Positions 5,681-6,504 of a stretch of DNA of 6,504 bases are shown here, in pieces; the stretch's first letter is position 1, and every line of letters starts with the position of its first letter. Under the pieces are notes generated by a model. That model did no database searches and was not told the origin of the DNA. It was given only the letters and a program-made list of their open reading frames with translations. This DNA comes from Deltaproteobacteria bacterium (GTDB lineage Bacteria; Desulfobacterota; Syntrophia; Syntrophales; Smithellaceae). The position numbers and the translations under genes were made by a program. The stretch spans positions 1-6,504 of the forward strand of contig SBEK01000205.1 in assembly GCA_009668925.1 (NCBI GenBank). Reading direction: 5' to 3'.

Positions 5681-6504
5681 GTGGAGCTCTGGATCGGCGC
5701 CGTCAATCTGGGTTTCTTATACGCCTTCATGGCGATGGGCGTGTTCATCACGTTTCGCATTCATGATTTCCCCGATATCACCGTGGACGGCAGCTTCGTG
5801 ACCGGCGCCGCCGTGACGGCCGTTTTGATCGTGGCGGGCGTCAACCCCTGGCTCGCGCTGGCGGTGTCGTTTTTCGCGGCGTCGGCCGCCGGGGCCGTAA
5901 CGGCGCTCATTCATACCCGCTTTCAGATCGCCGGGCTCCTGGCCGGCATCCTGGTGATGACCGGTCTGTATTCCGTAAACCTGCGCATTATGGGCCGATC
6001 CAACATTCCTCTGCTCAATGAGCCGGGTCTCATCGCGTCCCTCAAGGCCCTGAATCCGGGCCTGCCTTACGAAGTGTGGCTGTGTCTGATCTTCGGGTCG
6101 GCGCTCCTCGTCTTCTGGCTTCTGATTTCGCTTTTTTTCCGGACGGACTTCGGCATCGCGATGCGGGCCACAGGCGACAATCCCTCCATGGCGGCCGCTT
6201 CCGGCATCCATGTCGACGGCATGAAGACTATCGGCATTGCGCTGGCGAACGGTCTGGTCGGCCTGTCCGGAAGCCTGATCGCCCAGTACCAGGGATTTGC
6301 CGACATCGGTATGGGCATCGGCTCCATCGTCTTCGGCCTGGCGGCCGTCATCATCGGGGAGACGATCCTGCCTTTAAAGTCGATCTGGGCCAAGACGCTC
6401 TCCGTGATTATCGGATCGATTGTTTTTCGCTTCATGGTGGCCCTGGCGCTCTATGTGGGACTGGACCCGATTGATTTGAAGCTGATCACGGCCCTCTTCG
6501 TGCT
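5681..6504 (+). CDS. ABC transporter permease, COG4120 / TrpXYZ-type (3' end outside window)
   Basis: An inner-membrane permease of the branched-chain-amino-acid type (BPD_transp_2 fold), COG4120 branch, whose relatives work with a periplasmic binding protein and an ATPase and include the tryptophan/tyrosine-linked TrpXYZ systems. I translated 274 codons from the GTG at 5681 to the window edge without a stop. FRIHDFPDITVDGSFVTGAA (25-44) is highly characteristic of this family. Several hydrophobic segments follow, and TDFGIAMRATGDNPSMAAAS (155-174) is the cytoplasmic coupling-loop region expected to contact the ATPase. The family is usually about 290-300 aa, so only the last helix end should be missing. 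GAGG (5671-5674), 6 nt before the GTG, is a good ribosome site and lies inside the end of the STAS gene, which stops one base earlier. An ATPase and binding-protein gene are expected to the right. The transported substrate cannot be read from this sequence. Confidence 0.92.
   Translation, partial: MELWIGAVNLGFLYAFMAMGVFITFRIHDFPDITVDGSFVTGAAVTAVLIVAGVNPWLALAVSFFAASAAGAVTALIHTRFQIAGLLAGILVMTGLYSVNLRIMGRSNIPLLNEPGLIASLKALNPGLPYEVWLCLIFGSALLVFWLLISLFFRTDFGIAMRATGDNPSMAAASGIHVDGMKTIGIALANGLVGLSGSLIAQYQGFADIGMGIGSIVFGLAAVIIGETILPLKSIWAKTLSVIIGSIVFRFMVALALYVGLDPIDLKLITALFV

Overview
The window looks like chromosomal DNA from a GC-rich Gram-negative bacterium. A deltaproteobacterial / Desulfobacterota-type host is my best guess, based on the gene mix: a hybrid histidine kinase, an exported DUF4124-glutaredoxin protein and a COG4120-type ABC permease. 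No taxonomic marker is present. I see no tRNA, rRNA, insertion sequence or CRISPR array, and nothing that marks recent transfer.

Layout. Positions 1-3951 are read leftward. From right to left they hold a six-TM hybrid sensor kinase with a C-terminal receiver (2083-3951), a small exported glutaredoxin-fold protein 27 nt downstream (1576-2055), and a YjgR/DUF853 HerA-like ATPase with its own strong sigma70-type promoter (1-1469, last residues cut off by the window edge). Positions 4459-6504 are read rightward. They hold a 406-aa protein with an N-terminal STAS domain and a long C-terminal region I do not recognise, then, after a single base, a COG4120/TrpXYZ-type ABC permease that runs off the right edge.

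The two divergent units are separated by about 507 bp without a convincing gene. This gap is rich in signals: a leftward promoter with perfect -35 and -10 hexamers and a dyad in its spacer, a run of inverted repeats just downstream of it, a plausible rightward promoter, and a perfect 16-bp palindrome 13 nt before the STAS start codon.

How the genes may work together. The kinase and redox protein probably form one transcription unit, which suggests envelope or redox sensing, although the kinase ligand cannot be read from sequence. The STAS gene and permease are almost certainly translationally coupled, so the STAS protein is probably a cytoplasmic regulator or accessory of a small-molecule (amino-acid-like) importer. 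The most original material is the STAS fusion tied to an ABC transporter and the complex shared regulatory region upstream of it.
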